DNA of 64,000 bases, from the NCBI RefSeq assembly GCF_029945895.1, contig NZ_JAQSDL010000120.1:1-64000 (forward strand). Direction: 5' to 3'. The translations under genes were made by a program, and so were the position numbers. Position 1 is the first letter of the stretch; every line of letters starts with the position of its first letter. The notes under the pieces are model-generated. The model had not been told where the DNA came from, did no database searches, and saw nothing but the letters and a program-made list of their open reading frames with translations. Below are positions 55,854 to 64,000 of the stretch, piece by piece. The DNA comes from Polaromonas sp. GTDB taxonomy: Bacteria > Pseudomonadota > Gammaproteobacteria > Burkholderiales > Burkholderiaceae_C.

Positions 55854-56665
55854 ACGCGCTTCAAAATGACTTCAAGGACAAAACGCGAGCCCACATATCC
55901 GAGCAGCAGCAGGCCTGAGCCCAGATACAGCACCCGCACCGCCTGCCGCCCGCGCCAGCCCAGGCGTGCCCGGCCGACCAGCAGACCGGCAAAAGTGATC
56001 CAGGCCAGCACCGAAAAAATGGTCTTGTGGTTCCATTGTCCGGCCAGGCCCGGGCCGTACAGGGTTTCGGCAAACAGCCAGCCGACCAGCAGCGTGGCCG
56101 TCAACAGCACAAAACCGGCCTGCACAAAACGAAAGGTCAGCCTTTCCAGCGTCAGCAGGGGCACGCCGGTGTCGGGTTGGGTGGCAGAGCGGATCGAGCG
56201 TTCGGAGCGGTTCATCAGCCAGCCATGGATCACAGCGGCGGCAAACAGGCCGTAGGAGGCAATGCCCAGTGCCCAGTGCAAGGGCAGCCAGGGCGATGCA
56301 ATCACGTGGTAGCTGGTGCCGGGAAACACCAGCGCCAGCAGGACAGCGGCGCTGCCCAGGCCAGCCAGCGTCCAGCGTGCCTTGAGCTGCGGAAACAGCC
56401 GGCTTTCCACTGCGTACACGCTCAGGACCAGCCAGACGGTCATGGACAGGGCGGGCGCAAACCCGAAACGTGGCGGTTCGCCAAGCAGTCCCTCGGCCAG
56501 GGCGAGCGCGTGCAGCAGCCACGCCAGCAGCAGCACGCCACGCGTGGTGGTTTCGCTCAAACGCGCGCTGGCCAGCGCCAGGATGGCATAGGCCAGCGCT
56601 GCGCCTATGGCCGCGGCCAGACCCCACCCGGCACTCAAAGTTAAAATGGAGGGTAGGGATACCAT
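55850..56665 (-). CDS. CcsA/YpjD-like cytochrome c assembly protein, start altered by an intron
   Basis: 271 residues from the ATG at 56665, with about eight membrane helices and the CcsA-type motif NHKTIFSVLAWITFAGLL, SYGLFAAAVIHGWLMN. Family members take part in haem handling or cytochrome c assembly; the exact role of the YpjD branch is unclear. The first six codons (MVSLPS) belong to domain VI of a group II intron. Native sequence appears to begin at about ILTLSAGWGLAAAIG. The gene heads the operon ccsA-like - PP0621 - pilS - pilR - ampD. Confidence 0.8.
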   Translation of the reverse strand: MVSLPSILTLSAGWGLAAAIGAALAYAILALASARLSETTTRGVLLLAWLLHALALAEGLLGEPPRFGFAPALSMTVWLVLSVYAVESRLFPQLKARWTLAGLGSAAVLLALVFPGTSYHVIASPWLPLHWALGIASYGLFAAAVIHGWLMNRSERSIRSATQPDTGVPLLTLERLTFRFVQAGFVLLTATLLVGWLFAETLYGPGLAGQWNHKTIFSVLAWITFAGLLVGRARLGWRGRQAVRVLYLGSGLLLLGYVGSRFVLEVILKRV

Positions 56666-56689
56666 CTTGCGATGATATCCCCCCCAAAG

Positions 56690-56723
56690 AACCGTGCTTG
56701 CGACTTTCACCGCACACGGCTCA
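56690..56723 (-). ncRNA. Group II intron domain V
   Basis: Minus-strand hairpin GAGCCGTGTGCG-GTGAAAGTCGCAAGCACGGTTC (given in two parts), with the AGC/GCC-type catalytic triad position occupied, a GAAA-type tetraloop region and a bulge. It is the most conserved part of these ribozymes. Confidence 0.9.
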
Positions 56724-56770
56724 CGCACGACCACTGGCTACACAGCGTCATCAGGTTGCATAACCTTCGA

Positions 56771-58492
56771 CTACTTCGCCAGATTAAAGTCTCCCGTGCT
56801 GGAGACCGGCTTGATAACCTTCAAACCTAGGGCGTGGACACGCCTGTGACAGATCGGATGTAACAGCATCCGATTGGAGAGAGCATCACTTCCTCCTAGC
56901 TGCCGATACACGATATGGTGGTCGTGCATGTTTTCATCAGCCATGTCTATTTCCTGCCCACAGAGAGCGCAAATACCACCTTGGTCGAACCACAGGGAGG
57001 CCCGTTGAATGCTCCAGATGGCGTCACCCATCCTTTGCACCCGTAGCTTCTCCCCATAGGCAACCCAATCCGGGTGGAAAGGGTTGTAATCCCCCTTCAC
57101 TTTGACGTGACGAACAATTTTCATGTCCGCCAAGGAATACAGCGGGAGCGGTATTCGTTCGTTATTCCCGGCCAAGTCATCTTGCAACCCCGCGAACCGA
57201 CGGCGTGAGCCGCACTGCTTCCAGTAATGGGCATACACCCAACTCCCGGATTTGCGGGGATGTCTGCGCAAACCCCAGCGCGTTAACCTCCAGTAAATCA
57301 GGTGGTCAACGTCGTTGAAGGTCTGCTTTGCGACCGTCCCTTTGTGATACTGAGCCCAGCCTTTCAGGACTGGATTCAAGCGCTGTATGAGCGTTTCCGT
57401 TGGAACCGATAGCGACGTGGCGATGATCTCCTTTACCTTGCCATAAAACGTTTTCACGTTCTTCTGGCTCGGTTTGATGAGTAGCTTGCCTCCGTATTTT
57501 CGGAAGTTCCACCCCAGAAAATCAAAACCTTGGTCAATATGCACAATGCGTGTCTTTTCCTCGGACAGCGTCAGTCCCCGCTCGCGCAGGAACTTCACTA
57601 TCCACGGTTGGATCACAGTTTGAAGCAGCTCTTTCGAGCTACCTGTCACTACAAAATCGTCTGCATATCGCACCAAGTGCACCTTCCCCTTCTGTGCATT
57701 GCCCGTGCCCAGCTCTTCCCGAAGGAATTGCGCAAGCCCCGTTTCCAGCCCATTGAGGGTGATGTTCGCTAATGTCGGCGAAATGATGCCGCCCTGAGGC
57801 GTGCCATCATCCGTGCGCAGGAGCTGACCTTTGTCCACTACTCCTGATTTCAACCATTTGGCGAGCATCCCCTTGTTCATGTGAACCCGGTTCAGCAGCC
57901 ACTCGTGGTTGATGTTGTCAAAGAACCCAGAGATATCCGCATCCAGCACCCATTGAGCCGAGGCCTTCTGGGATAGGGATACAAACAACTGGCTGCGCGC
58001 GTCGTGTGTTGATCGTCCTTTCCGGAACCCATACGAGTTCGGATCAGACGCACATTCCACAGCGGGTTCCAGCGCAAGCAAGTAAAGTGCTTGCATGGCT
58101 CTGTCCTTCATGGTCGGTATACCCAGCGGGCGTTCCTTTCCATTGGCCTTCGGGATATAGACCCGCCTGAGGGGGCGAGCCCGGTACCCTTTGGGGGTCA
58201 GACAACTAATCGCATTCCATTTCTTTGTTGGCGTGTCCCAAAGTTCGCAATCGACGCCACTCGTTCGCTTCCCTTTGTTCTCAGTTACTTTCCTGACCGC
58301 CAATGCCTTGGCTTGCCAGGATCGAATCAGGCTCCTTGTGAGTCTTGCGACTCTTCGAAAGTCCTTCTTCGTTTCCGCCTGCGCTATGCGCATCTGCGCC
58401 TTCCCTACGACCAGCATGACCGCCTTCCAATCAATGGAATGCCAACCACCTGATTCGTCCAGAGACGCAGCATCGTTTCCGATGTGTTCCAT
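56771..58492 (-). CDS. ltrA: Group II intron reverse transcriptase/maturase with HNH endonuclease
   Basis: 573 residues from the ATG at 58492 (CTGGAGAATGGT upstream); a GTG 13 codons earlier is possible. Intron-encoded protein of the chloroplast-like type: N-terminal [20 protein letters not shown] and [13 protein letters not shown] (RT0), [20 protein letters not shown] (RT1-2), [27 protein letters not shown], the catalytic [11 protein letters not shown], and the maturase X domain. The C-terminal HNH nuclease is seen as [19 protein letters not shown] and [12 protein letters not shown]. No stop or frameshift interrupts it, so the intron is probably active in splicing and homing. Confidence 0.93.
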   Translation of the reverse strand: MEHIGNDAASLDESGGWHSIDWKAVMLVVGKAQMRIAQAETKKDFRRVARLTRSLIRSWQAKALAVRKVTENKGKRTSGVDCELWDTPTKKWNAISCLTPKGYRARPLRRVYIPKANGKERPLGIPTMKDRAMQALYLLALEPAVECASDPNSYGFRKGRSTHDARSQLFVSLSQKASAQWVLDADISGFFDNINHEWLLNRVHMNKGMLAKWLKSGVVDKGQLLRTDDGTPQGGIISPTLANITLNGLETGLAQFLREELGTGNAQKGKVHLVRYADDFVVTGSSKELLQTVIQPWIVKFLRERGLTLSEEKTRIVHIDQGFDFLGWNFRKYGGKLLIKPSQKNVKTFYGKVKEIIATSLSVPTETLIQRLNPVLKGWAQYHKGTVAKQTFNDVDHLIYWRLTRWGLRRHPRKSGSWVYAHYWKQCGSRRRFAGLQDDLAGNNERIPLPLYSLADMKIVRHVKVKGDYNPFHPDWVAYGEKLRVQRMGDAIWSIQRASLWFDQGGICALCGQEIDMADENMHDHHIVYRQLGGSDALSNRMLLHPICHRRVHALGLKVIKPVSSTGDFNLAK

Positions 58493-59529
58493 ACCATTCT
58501 CCAGTTTGGTTTGACCCGTTGAAGACGGCACTGACCCAGAGGGTCAGATACCCTCTGGGTCGTTGATAAAGTCGCAACGGCTTTACGCTGTCGCACCCTG
58601 AGCAAGTCAGCCAGCTTTCGCTGCGAGGTAGAACCCCTATACCGCCCATTACAGACGGCCATTCGCTTTTTGCTCAATCCTCTACCCCCTCCACCATTGC
58701 CCTTGATTGCTCGCGGGTTTGCCAGTTCCTTGCGGACTGGCGATGAATGGGGCTTACCTCGTTTCCCTCTGTGCCCAGTCTGGCGGCTGCCAGACAGAAG
58801 GGGTTAGGGACTCTCTATCCGCCGGAAGTCGTTTTAGGGAACGATGCGAAGTCCATGACCTGCGCATCCTGACTTCGTGCCTTTTGGCCGCAGCTCCTCC
58901 CTTGCGGGAGAACTAAGGCGTAAGCTGCTTACTGTTAACGACGGTTCGAACGAGAGTTCACATTACATTTCCCATGCCCTTTACCCCAGCAATCCACCCG
59001 CGTCCTAGTCGTGGGATTGGGACTGACTCGCATCAGCCTTATGTGCTTTCGCACGGATTGTTTAACCGTAGCTCCGCACCCCCGGATTGCTCCAGACGCA
59101 CGTACAGTTGAGGTCACGCCGTTCCAGACGTGGTTTTGATGGAAAACAAGACACAGAGAGCGGTTGCGCTCTCACACCAGCACTTACTTGTACAAACTAG
59201 TTTGCAACAAGGTGTAGCAAGGCCTTTCCTCTCGGAAATTTGTCTCTAATTGGCAACGAAGTTACGTCCCTTGAGGACGTAAATCACCATTACCGCACCC
59301 TGAGAGTGCGGGCTGGAGCAGCCAAATTAGAGCCATTTGGCTGCTACAAAGTTAGCCCTTTTTAGGGGGCGGAATGGAGCCTCCTGAGAGGGAAACCATT
59401 CACTGATATAGTCGGTTTCAAGAACCGAATGAGGCGACTTCGAGTCGCACCATGGCTACAGTTTAGCTTCTGCGCCAGACGCCTGGTCCCTCTTTCACTT
59501 CCTTTTCGCTCCAGTTGTGGAGCTTATTC

Positions 59530-60888
59530 ATGGCCTCTGCCCTCACTGACAAACTCTCCCGCCTCGTCCAGGAAATGCGAGGCCAGGCCCGCATCACGGA
59601 GTCCAATGTGCAGGACATGCTGCGCGAGGTGCGCATGGCTCTGCTCGAAGCCGACGTGGCCCTGCCCGTGGTGCGCGACTTCATTGCCCGCGTCAAGGAA
59701 AAGGCGCTGGGCCAGGAAGTCATGGCTTCGCTGTCGCCGGGTCAGGTGCTGGTCAGCATCGTCAACCGCGAGCTGGCCGCCACCATGGGCGAGGGCGTCA
59801 GCGACATCAACCTGGCGGCCCAGCCGCCGGCGGTGATCCTCATGGCCGGTCTGCAGGGCGCGGGCAAGACCACCACCACCGCCAAGCTGGCCAAGCACCT
59901 GATCGAAAAACGCAAGAAGAAGGTGCTGACGGTGTCGGGTGACGTGTACCGTCCGGCGGCCATCGAGCAGCTCAAGACCGTGACAAAGCAGGCCGGTGCC
60001 GAATGGTTTCCGAGCACGGCTGACCAGAAGCCGGTGGACATCGCGCTGGCCGCACTGGACTACGCGCGCAAACATTTTTTTGATGTGCTGCTGGTCGACA
60101 CCGCCGGCCGCCTGGCCATCGACGAAGCGCTGATGGCCGAGATCAAGGCATTGCATGCGGCGTTGAACCCGGTTGAAACCCTGTTTGTTGTGGATGCCAT
60201 GCAGGGCCAGGACGCGATCAACACCGCCAAAGCCTTCAAGGAAGCGCTGCCGCTGACCGGCATCATCCTGACCAAGACCGACGGCGACTCGCGCGGCGGC
60301 GCGGCGCTCAGCGTGCGGCAGATCACCGGCGCGCCGATCAAGTTCTCGGGCACCAGCGAAAAAATAGACGGGCTGGAAGTTTTCGATGCCCAGCGCCATG
60401 CCGGTCGCATTCTCGGCATGGGCGACATCGTCGCGCTGGTCGAGCAGGTCACGGCCGGCGTGGACATGGCGGCGGCGCAAAAACTTGCCGCCAAGATGAA
60501 ATCGGGCAGCGGTTTTGACCTCAACGACTTTTTGAGCCAGCTGCAACAGATGAAAAGCATGGGCGGGCTGTCCAGCCTGCTCGACAAGCTGCCGGCGCAG
60601 ATGGCGGCCAAGGCCGGCCAGGTCGACATGGACAAGGCCGAAAAAGACATTCGTCGCAAGGAAGGCATCCTCCAGAGCATGACGCCACTGGAGCGCCGCA
60701 AGCCCGAACTCATCAAGGCCACGCGCAAGCGGCGCATTGCCGCGGGCTCAGGCGTGCAGGTTCAGGAGGTCAACCGCCTGCTCAATGAGTTCGAGCAGAT
60801 GCAAACCATGATGAAGAAGATGAAGGGCGGCGGCATGATGAAGATGATGAAACGCATGGGCGGCATGAAAGGTATGCCAAAGTTCTGA
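59530..60888 (+). CDS. ffh: Signal recognition particle protein Ffh
   Basis: 452 residues from the ATG at 59530; an ATG five codons earlier is in frame but lies before the conserved MASALTDKLSRLVQEMRG start. Ffh binds 4.5S RNA and signal peptides and hands ribosomes to FtsY. The NG GTPase domain has GLQGAGKTTTTAKLA (about 105-119), DTAGRLAIDEALM and TKTDGDSRGGA; the M domain ends in a Met-rich tail (MMKKMKGGGMMKMMKRMGGM). Its original promoter lay in the gap now holding the group II intron. Confidence 0.96.
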   Translation: MASALTDKLSRLVQEMRGQARITESNVQDMLREVRMALLEADVALPVVRDFIARVKEKALGQEVMASLSPGQVLVSIVNRELAATMGEGVSDINLAAQPPAVILMAGLQGAGKTTTTAKLAKHLIEKRKKKVLTVSGDVYRPAAIEQLKTVTKQAGAEWFPSTADQKPVDIALAALDYARKHFFDVLLVDTAGRLAIDEALMAEIKALHAALNPVETLFVVDAMQGQDAINTAKAFKEALPLTGIILTKTDGDSRGGAALSVRQITGAPIKFSGTSEKIDGLEVFDAQRHAGRILGMGDIVALVEQVTAGVDMAAAQKLAAKMKSGSGFDLNDFLSQLQQMKSMGGLSSLLDKLPAQMAAKAGQVDMDKAEKDIRRKEGILQSMTPLERRKPELIKATRKRRIAAGSGVQVQEVNRLLNEFEQMQTMMKKMKGGGMMKMMKRMGGMKGMPKF

Positions 60889-60906
60889 GTTGCACCCCGG
60901 TTTACA

Positions 60907-60962
60907 TAAAAAGTGGCCTTGGCCCAATCACCACGGGCGCCATCAGCTATCGAATAAATAGC
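60907..60962 (+). repeat. AT-rich dispersed repeat (family B)
   Basis: AAAAAGTGGCCTTGGCCCAA, GGGCGCCATCAGCTATCGAA, TAAATAGC. Lies between the converging ends of ffh and opgH. Confidence 0.7.
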
Positions 60963-60989
60963 AGATGGTGCCTGTTTGTTTTTATTGGG

Positions 60990-62969
60990 CTAAATGGCCC
61001 TGAGCCGCGGTCGCACCTGCTGGCTGGCATGCAGCCAGGCACGGCGCAAGACAGCCGGCGATTTTTTTTCTTCGGGAATCAGCAGGTAGTTGTTTGTGCG
61101 CATGGCCGTCCCTACCCCGACCTTGCTGGTCAGCACGGTCATGGGGATGGCCAGCAACAGAGGCAGGCCGACGGGCAGAAGCCAGACCAGCGCGCTGGCG
61201 TCAATCAGCGTGATGCCGGCGGCGAGCAGCACAATCACCGCGCTCATCGGGGCCAGCTGCTGCAGGGCAATACGCCAGGGAACTGCCGCCGCTTCGCGCG
61301 GGGGGGACTTCCATTCCAGCTTCAGGCCAGTCAGCGCGACCAGGACAAACAACGAGTGCGCCAGCATGCGGATCGGCGCCTGCAGCAGGGCGATCAGCGT
61401 TTCAAGGAGGGCGCTGCGCAAGAGGCTGGCGGTGCCGCCGTAGGCTTGCTGCTGCCGGTTGATCAGCACCGCTGCAATGCCCAGGAGACGCGGCAGAAAC
61501 AGCATGCACAAGGTCCATGCCCACAGGGTCAGCAGTTCGCCAGGCAGCATCGCCCAGTCGCTGACCATGGGTGTGCCTGAGAGCCACAGCGCGGTTCCCA
61601 GCGTCAGGAAACACAACCACAGCGGTGCCGAGAGGTAGGCCATGGCACCGGTGCCGAACATAGAGCGGTGAACCGGGTGAATGCCGGGCTCGGCAATCAG
61701 GCGCGAGTTCTGCAGGTTGCCCTGGCACCAGCGGCGGTCGCGCTGCAGCTCGGCCAGCAGGTCGGGCGGCTGCTGTTCGTAGCTGCCCACCAGATCAGCG
61801 ACCAGCCAGACGTGGTAGCCGGCGCGGCGCATCAGCGCGGCTTCCACAAAGTCGTGCGACATGATGCTGCCCGACATGCCGCCCGTGCCCTTGATACGCG
61901 CCAGCGCGCAATGCTGCATGAAGGGCTCGATCCGGATGATGGCGTTGTGGCCCCAGTAGTGCGACTCGCCCATCTGCCAAAACTGCATGCCCAACGTGAA
62001 CAGGCGGCCCGTCACGCGCGAGGCGAATTGCTGCGCGCGCGCATGCAGCGTCACATGGCCGATGGCCTGGGTGGCGGTCTGGATGATGCCAGCCGTCGGG
62101 TTGGCTTCCATGAGCTTGACCATGGCCACCAGGCAGTCACCGCTCATCACGCTGTCGGCATCAAGCACCACCATGTAGCGGTAGTCCTTGCCCCAGCGGC
62201 GGCAGAAGTCGGCCACGTTGCCGGCCTTGCGGTCGGTGCGGCGTTTGCGCAGTCGGTAGTAGACCTCGATCCTGGGCTGGTCGGGTTGGGCGGCCAACTG
62301 GGTGCGCAGGTCTTCCCAGGCGGCGCGTTCCGCCTGCTGGGTGGCCGGGTGGCTGGTGTCGGACAGCACAAACACGTCGAAGGCTTTCACATGGCCGGTC
62401 GCTGCGACGGACTCGCAGGTGGCGCGCAGGCCCGCGAACACGGTGCGCACATCCTCGTTGCAGATCGGCATGATGATCGCGGTCCTTGTTGCGTCGTCCA
62501 GCGCATGGCGCTGCACGTTTTTCGCCGACAGGGCGTGTTTGTCGCCGCGTATCGTCACGTAAAAACCCATCATCGCCGTCATGAAACCGGTGACCACCCA
62601 GGCGGACAGCAGCGCAAACAGCACAAGCTGCCCGTACTGCAGCCAGGCGCTGTCGTAGTCGGGCTGCATGTCGGCGAACAGGCTGGTGGCGAGGACCGTG
62701 CTGAGTACCGTCAGCAGCACAAAGACGGTCCTGCGCCGCGCGGCAGCTTGTTGCCAGGGCTGGCGCTTCTGTACCGCCTGCAGCGGCAGAGGGCGGCTGG
62801 TGGGCGAACGTGTCAGCCCCAGCGCAGTCGTGGTCAGGCTGCTCCAGAACCCGCGCCAGGGGCGCGGGGCCATGGAGCCGCGATGTAGCGGCGGCGCGGT
62901 GACTGAATTCGGATGCCGCTCTTCGCGCAGCAGGCTGCGGGGAGTCAGGGTGTGATCAGGTTGGTCCAT
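60990..62969 (-). CDS. opgH: Glucans biosynthesis glucosyltransferase H
   Basis: 659 residues. OpgH (MdoH) makes the beta-1,2 backbone of osmoregulated periplasmic glucans from UDP-glucose. An N-terminal cytoplasmic region is followed by two membrane helices, a GT2 domain (TAIIMPICNEDVRTVFAGLR; VVLDADSVMSGDCLVAMV as the metal-binding DxD; QRDRRWCQGNLQNSRLI as Q/RxxRW) and several C-terminal membrane helices. The start overlaps the opgG stop by 25 bases, the usual opgGH arrangement. Confidence 0.94.
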   Translation of the reverse strand: MDQPDHTLTPRSLLREERHPNSVTAPPLHRGSMAPRPWRGFWSSLTTTALGLTRSPTSRPLPLQAVQKRQPWQQAAARRRTVFVLLTVLSTVLATSLFADMQPDYDSAWLQYGQLVLFALLSAWVVTGFMTAMMGFYVTIRGDKHALSAKNVQRHALDDATRTAIIMPICNEDVRTVFAGLRATCESVAATGHVKAFDVFVLSDTSHPATQQAERAAWEDLRTQLAAQPDQPRIEVYYRLRKRRTDRKAGNVADFCRRWGKDYRYMVVLDADSVMSGDCLVAMVKLMEANPTAGIIQTATQAIGHVTLHARAQQFASRVTGRLFTLGMQFWQMGESHYWGHNAIIRIEPFMQHCALARIKGTGGMSGSIMSHDFVEAALMRRAGYHVWLVADLVGSYEQQPPDLLAELQRDRRWCQGNLQNSRLIAEPGIHPVHRSMFGTGAMAYLSAPLWLCFLTLGTALWLSGTPMVSDWAMLPGELLTLWAWTLCMLFLPRLLGIAAVLINRQQQAYGGTASLLRSALLETLIALLQAPIRMLAHSLFVLVALTGLKLEWKSPPREAAAVPWRIALQQLAPMSAVIVLLAAGITLIDASALVWLLPVGLPLLLAIPMTVLTSKVGVGTAMRTNNYLLIPEEKKSPAVLRRAWLHASQQVRPRLRAI

Positions 62970-64000
62970 GTTTCGGTCAGTGTGTGAGTGTCATGTTGGA
63001 GAAAGGCGCGCAGCTCAATGGGCTGGGCGTTCTGGTTGGCGGGGGTTTCCAGGCGCTGCACGCGCAGGCTCATGCGCCAGGCGCCGGTGGCGGGGTTGCG
63101 ATAAGCGATGCTTTCGACGACACGGGCATTGCTGCTGGCCGTGGTAATGGCCTCCACCCTGGCGCCCTCGGGCAGCGCGTCCAGGGCCGGCCCGGCAAAG
63201 TCGATGACAAACTGTGCCTGCCGGGCCAAAGCCTCGGCGCTGAGCTTGCTGTAGCCGGTGCCGCGGCGCGACTGGGTGACCCAGCCGTTGGGCGGGCGTT
63301 GCTGTCTGTTCCCTTGCCAGGCAATCTGCCAGGCGAGGTCCAGCGACTGACCCGGCGCCGGCATGTTTTCCGGCACCCAGTAGGCGGCCACGTTGTCATG
63401 TGTTTCGTCCGGCGTCGCAAACTGCAACAGCTCGACACGTCCCGCACCCCAGTCGCCCAACGGGGTCACCCATGCGCTGGGCCGCAGTTCGTAGCGGGCT
63501 TCGGTGTCTTCGTAGCTGGCGAAGGCACGGTCGCGCTGCATCAGGCCAAAACCCTTGAGGCTTTTCATGCTGAAGGAGGTCACCAGCGGGGAAGCGGGGT
63601 TCTGCAGCGGACGCCACAACCATTCGCCTTCCCCAGTGGCAACCATCAGGCCGTCCGAGTCATGCACTTCGGGCCGGAAGTCGCCCGCGCGGGGCTGGTT
63701 TTCACCGAAGAAAAACATGCTGGTCAGCGGCGCCACACCCAGGGTGGCCACGCGCGGACCGGCGCCTGCGCGCATGAAGATGCGGGCGTGCACTTCGGTG
63801 ATGGTCTCTTCGCCGGGGCGGATGTCAAAGCGGTAGGCGCCCGTCATGCGCGCCGAATCCAGCAGGGCATACACCGTGACCTGCTTTGCGTCGGCCGCAG
63901 GCTTTTCCAGCCAGAAATCGGTGAAACGCGGAAACTCTTCTTGTTTTGCGCCGGTGGGGTCTACCGCCAGGCCGCGGGCCGACAGTCCATAACGCTGGCC
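62945..64000 (-). CDS. opgG: Glucans biosynthesis protein G, 5' end outside window
   Basis: The last 351 residues; the gene runs off the window edge in frame (GLSARGLAVDPTGAKQEEF near the edge). OpgG (MdoG) is a periplasmic protein needed for backbone synthesis and branching of osmoregulated periplasmic glucans. FPRFTDFWLEKP, VYALLDSARMTGAYRFDIRP, GVAPLTSMFFFGENQ and HDSDGLMVATGEGEWLWRPL are typical. No frameshift is seen. It could also be the related OpgD, but the pairing with opgH favours OpgG. Confidence 0.92.
   Translation of the reverse strand, partial: GQRYGLSARGLAVDPTGAKQEEFPRFTDFWLEKPAADAKQVTVYALLDSARMTGAYRFDIRPGEETITEVHARIFMRAGAGPRVATLGVAPLTSMFFFGENQPRAGDFRPEVHDSDGLMVATGEGEWLWRPLQNPASPLVTSFSMKSLKGFGLMQRDRAFASYEDTEARYELRPSAWVTPLGDWGAGRVELLQFATPDETHDNVAAYWVPENMPAPGQSLDLAWQIAWQGNRQQRPPNGWVTQSRRGTGYSKLSAEALARQAQFVIDFAGPALDALPEGARVEAITTASSNARVVESIAYRNPATGAWRMSLRVQRLETPANQNAQPIELRAFLQHDTHTLTETWTNLITP

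Larger units (their letters stand above)
56646..59450 (-). mobile_element. Group II intron, complete
   Basis: About 2.8 kb on the minus strand. The 5' end GTGCG is at 59450-59446. Exon-binding sites can be matched: the 5' exon reads AACTGTAG-CCATG up to the junction; CTACGGTT (59071-59064) pairs with AACTGTAG with one G-U (EBS2/IBS2), and CATGG (58976-58972) pairs with CCATG (EBS1/IBS1), in the correct order. Domain V is the 34-base hairpin at 56723-56690 (GAGCCGTGTGCGGTGAAAGT start). Domain VI has seven G, a GCAA loop and a bulged A; the 3' end is AT at 56647-56646 by the AY rule. The ORF lies in domain IV. Domain I (58600-59450) contains many hairpins. Confidence 0.9.

Noticed and set aside
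59097..59101. A GTGCG on the minus strand at 59101 as the intron 5' end
   Set aside because: It looks plausible by distance to the ORF, but the hairpin-rich RNA continues to 59450, and only the junction at 59450/59451 gives exon sequences that pair with EBS1 and EBS2.

Overview
The window is high-GC chromosomal DNA from a betaproteobacterium of the order Burkholderiales, most likely a Comamonadaceae member of the Polaromonas/Rhodoferax type. This rests on gene order and protein flavour, not on a database match. Nearly all genes are housekeeping genes. I found no tRNA, rRNA, phage or CRISPR.

Layout. Positions 1-2034 hold the end of a dksA gene and a large STAS-like protein. From 2400 to 21524 there is one almost unbroken division and cell wall (dcw) cluster on the + strand: mraZ, rsmH, ftsL, ftsI, murE, murF, mraY, murD, ftsW, murG, murC, ddl, ftsQ, ftsA, ftsZ, lpxC. 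Most junctions overlap by a few bases. From 21733 to 29163 a minus-strand block carries an alpha/beta-fold esterase, an RNase II family enzyme, a TonB-like protein, aroE, mtgA, a PlsC-like acyltransferase, a CdsA-like protein and ruvC. From 29949 to 37776 the + strand carries rodA, a beta-hydroxyacid dehydrogenase, yegP, tldD, an unknown gene, aroG with an aromatic-rich leader peptide, and two more unknown genes. mpl lies on the minus strand (37845-39266). From 39550 to 46369 the + strand carries an unknown gene, a TlpA-like thioredoxin, aroQ, accB, accC, prmA, a zinc-ribbon/DUF3426 protein and a PfkB-type kinase. From 46568 to 56665 the minus strand carries a histone H1-like protein, nrdB, nrdA behind paired NrdR boxes, and the operon ccsA-like - PP0621 - pilS - pilR - ampD. 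A complete group II intron (about 56646-59450) sits at the head of that operon, in the divergent gap to ffh. opgH and a truncated opgG close the window.

Functional theme. Peptidoglycan synthesis and recycling dominate: the dcw genes, mtgA, rodA, mpl and ampD. The meso-DAP type DNPR motif in MurE agrees with Mpl being present. Shikimate genes aroE, aroG and aroQ are scattered through the window.

Most notable signals. (1) A probable Phe/Tyr/Trp attenuator in front of aroG. (2) An AT-rich dispersed repeat (about 55 bp, ten copies), half of whose copies lie inside or across gene ends; in murG, murC and aroE it is read in the same frame and gives a shared LQK-E peptide. (3) A GC-rich 80-100 bp repeat that usually sits directly after a stop codon inside operons, once as an 81-bp tandem duplication and once in frame inside prmA. 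(4) A group II intron whose exon-binding sites can be matched by eye and which interferes with the start of the ccsA-like gene. (5) A MurD with a ~140-residue disordered N-terminal extension. (6) Several genes with a -10 box only six bases before ATG, suggesting leaderless mRNAs.
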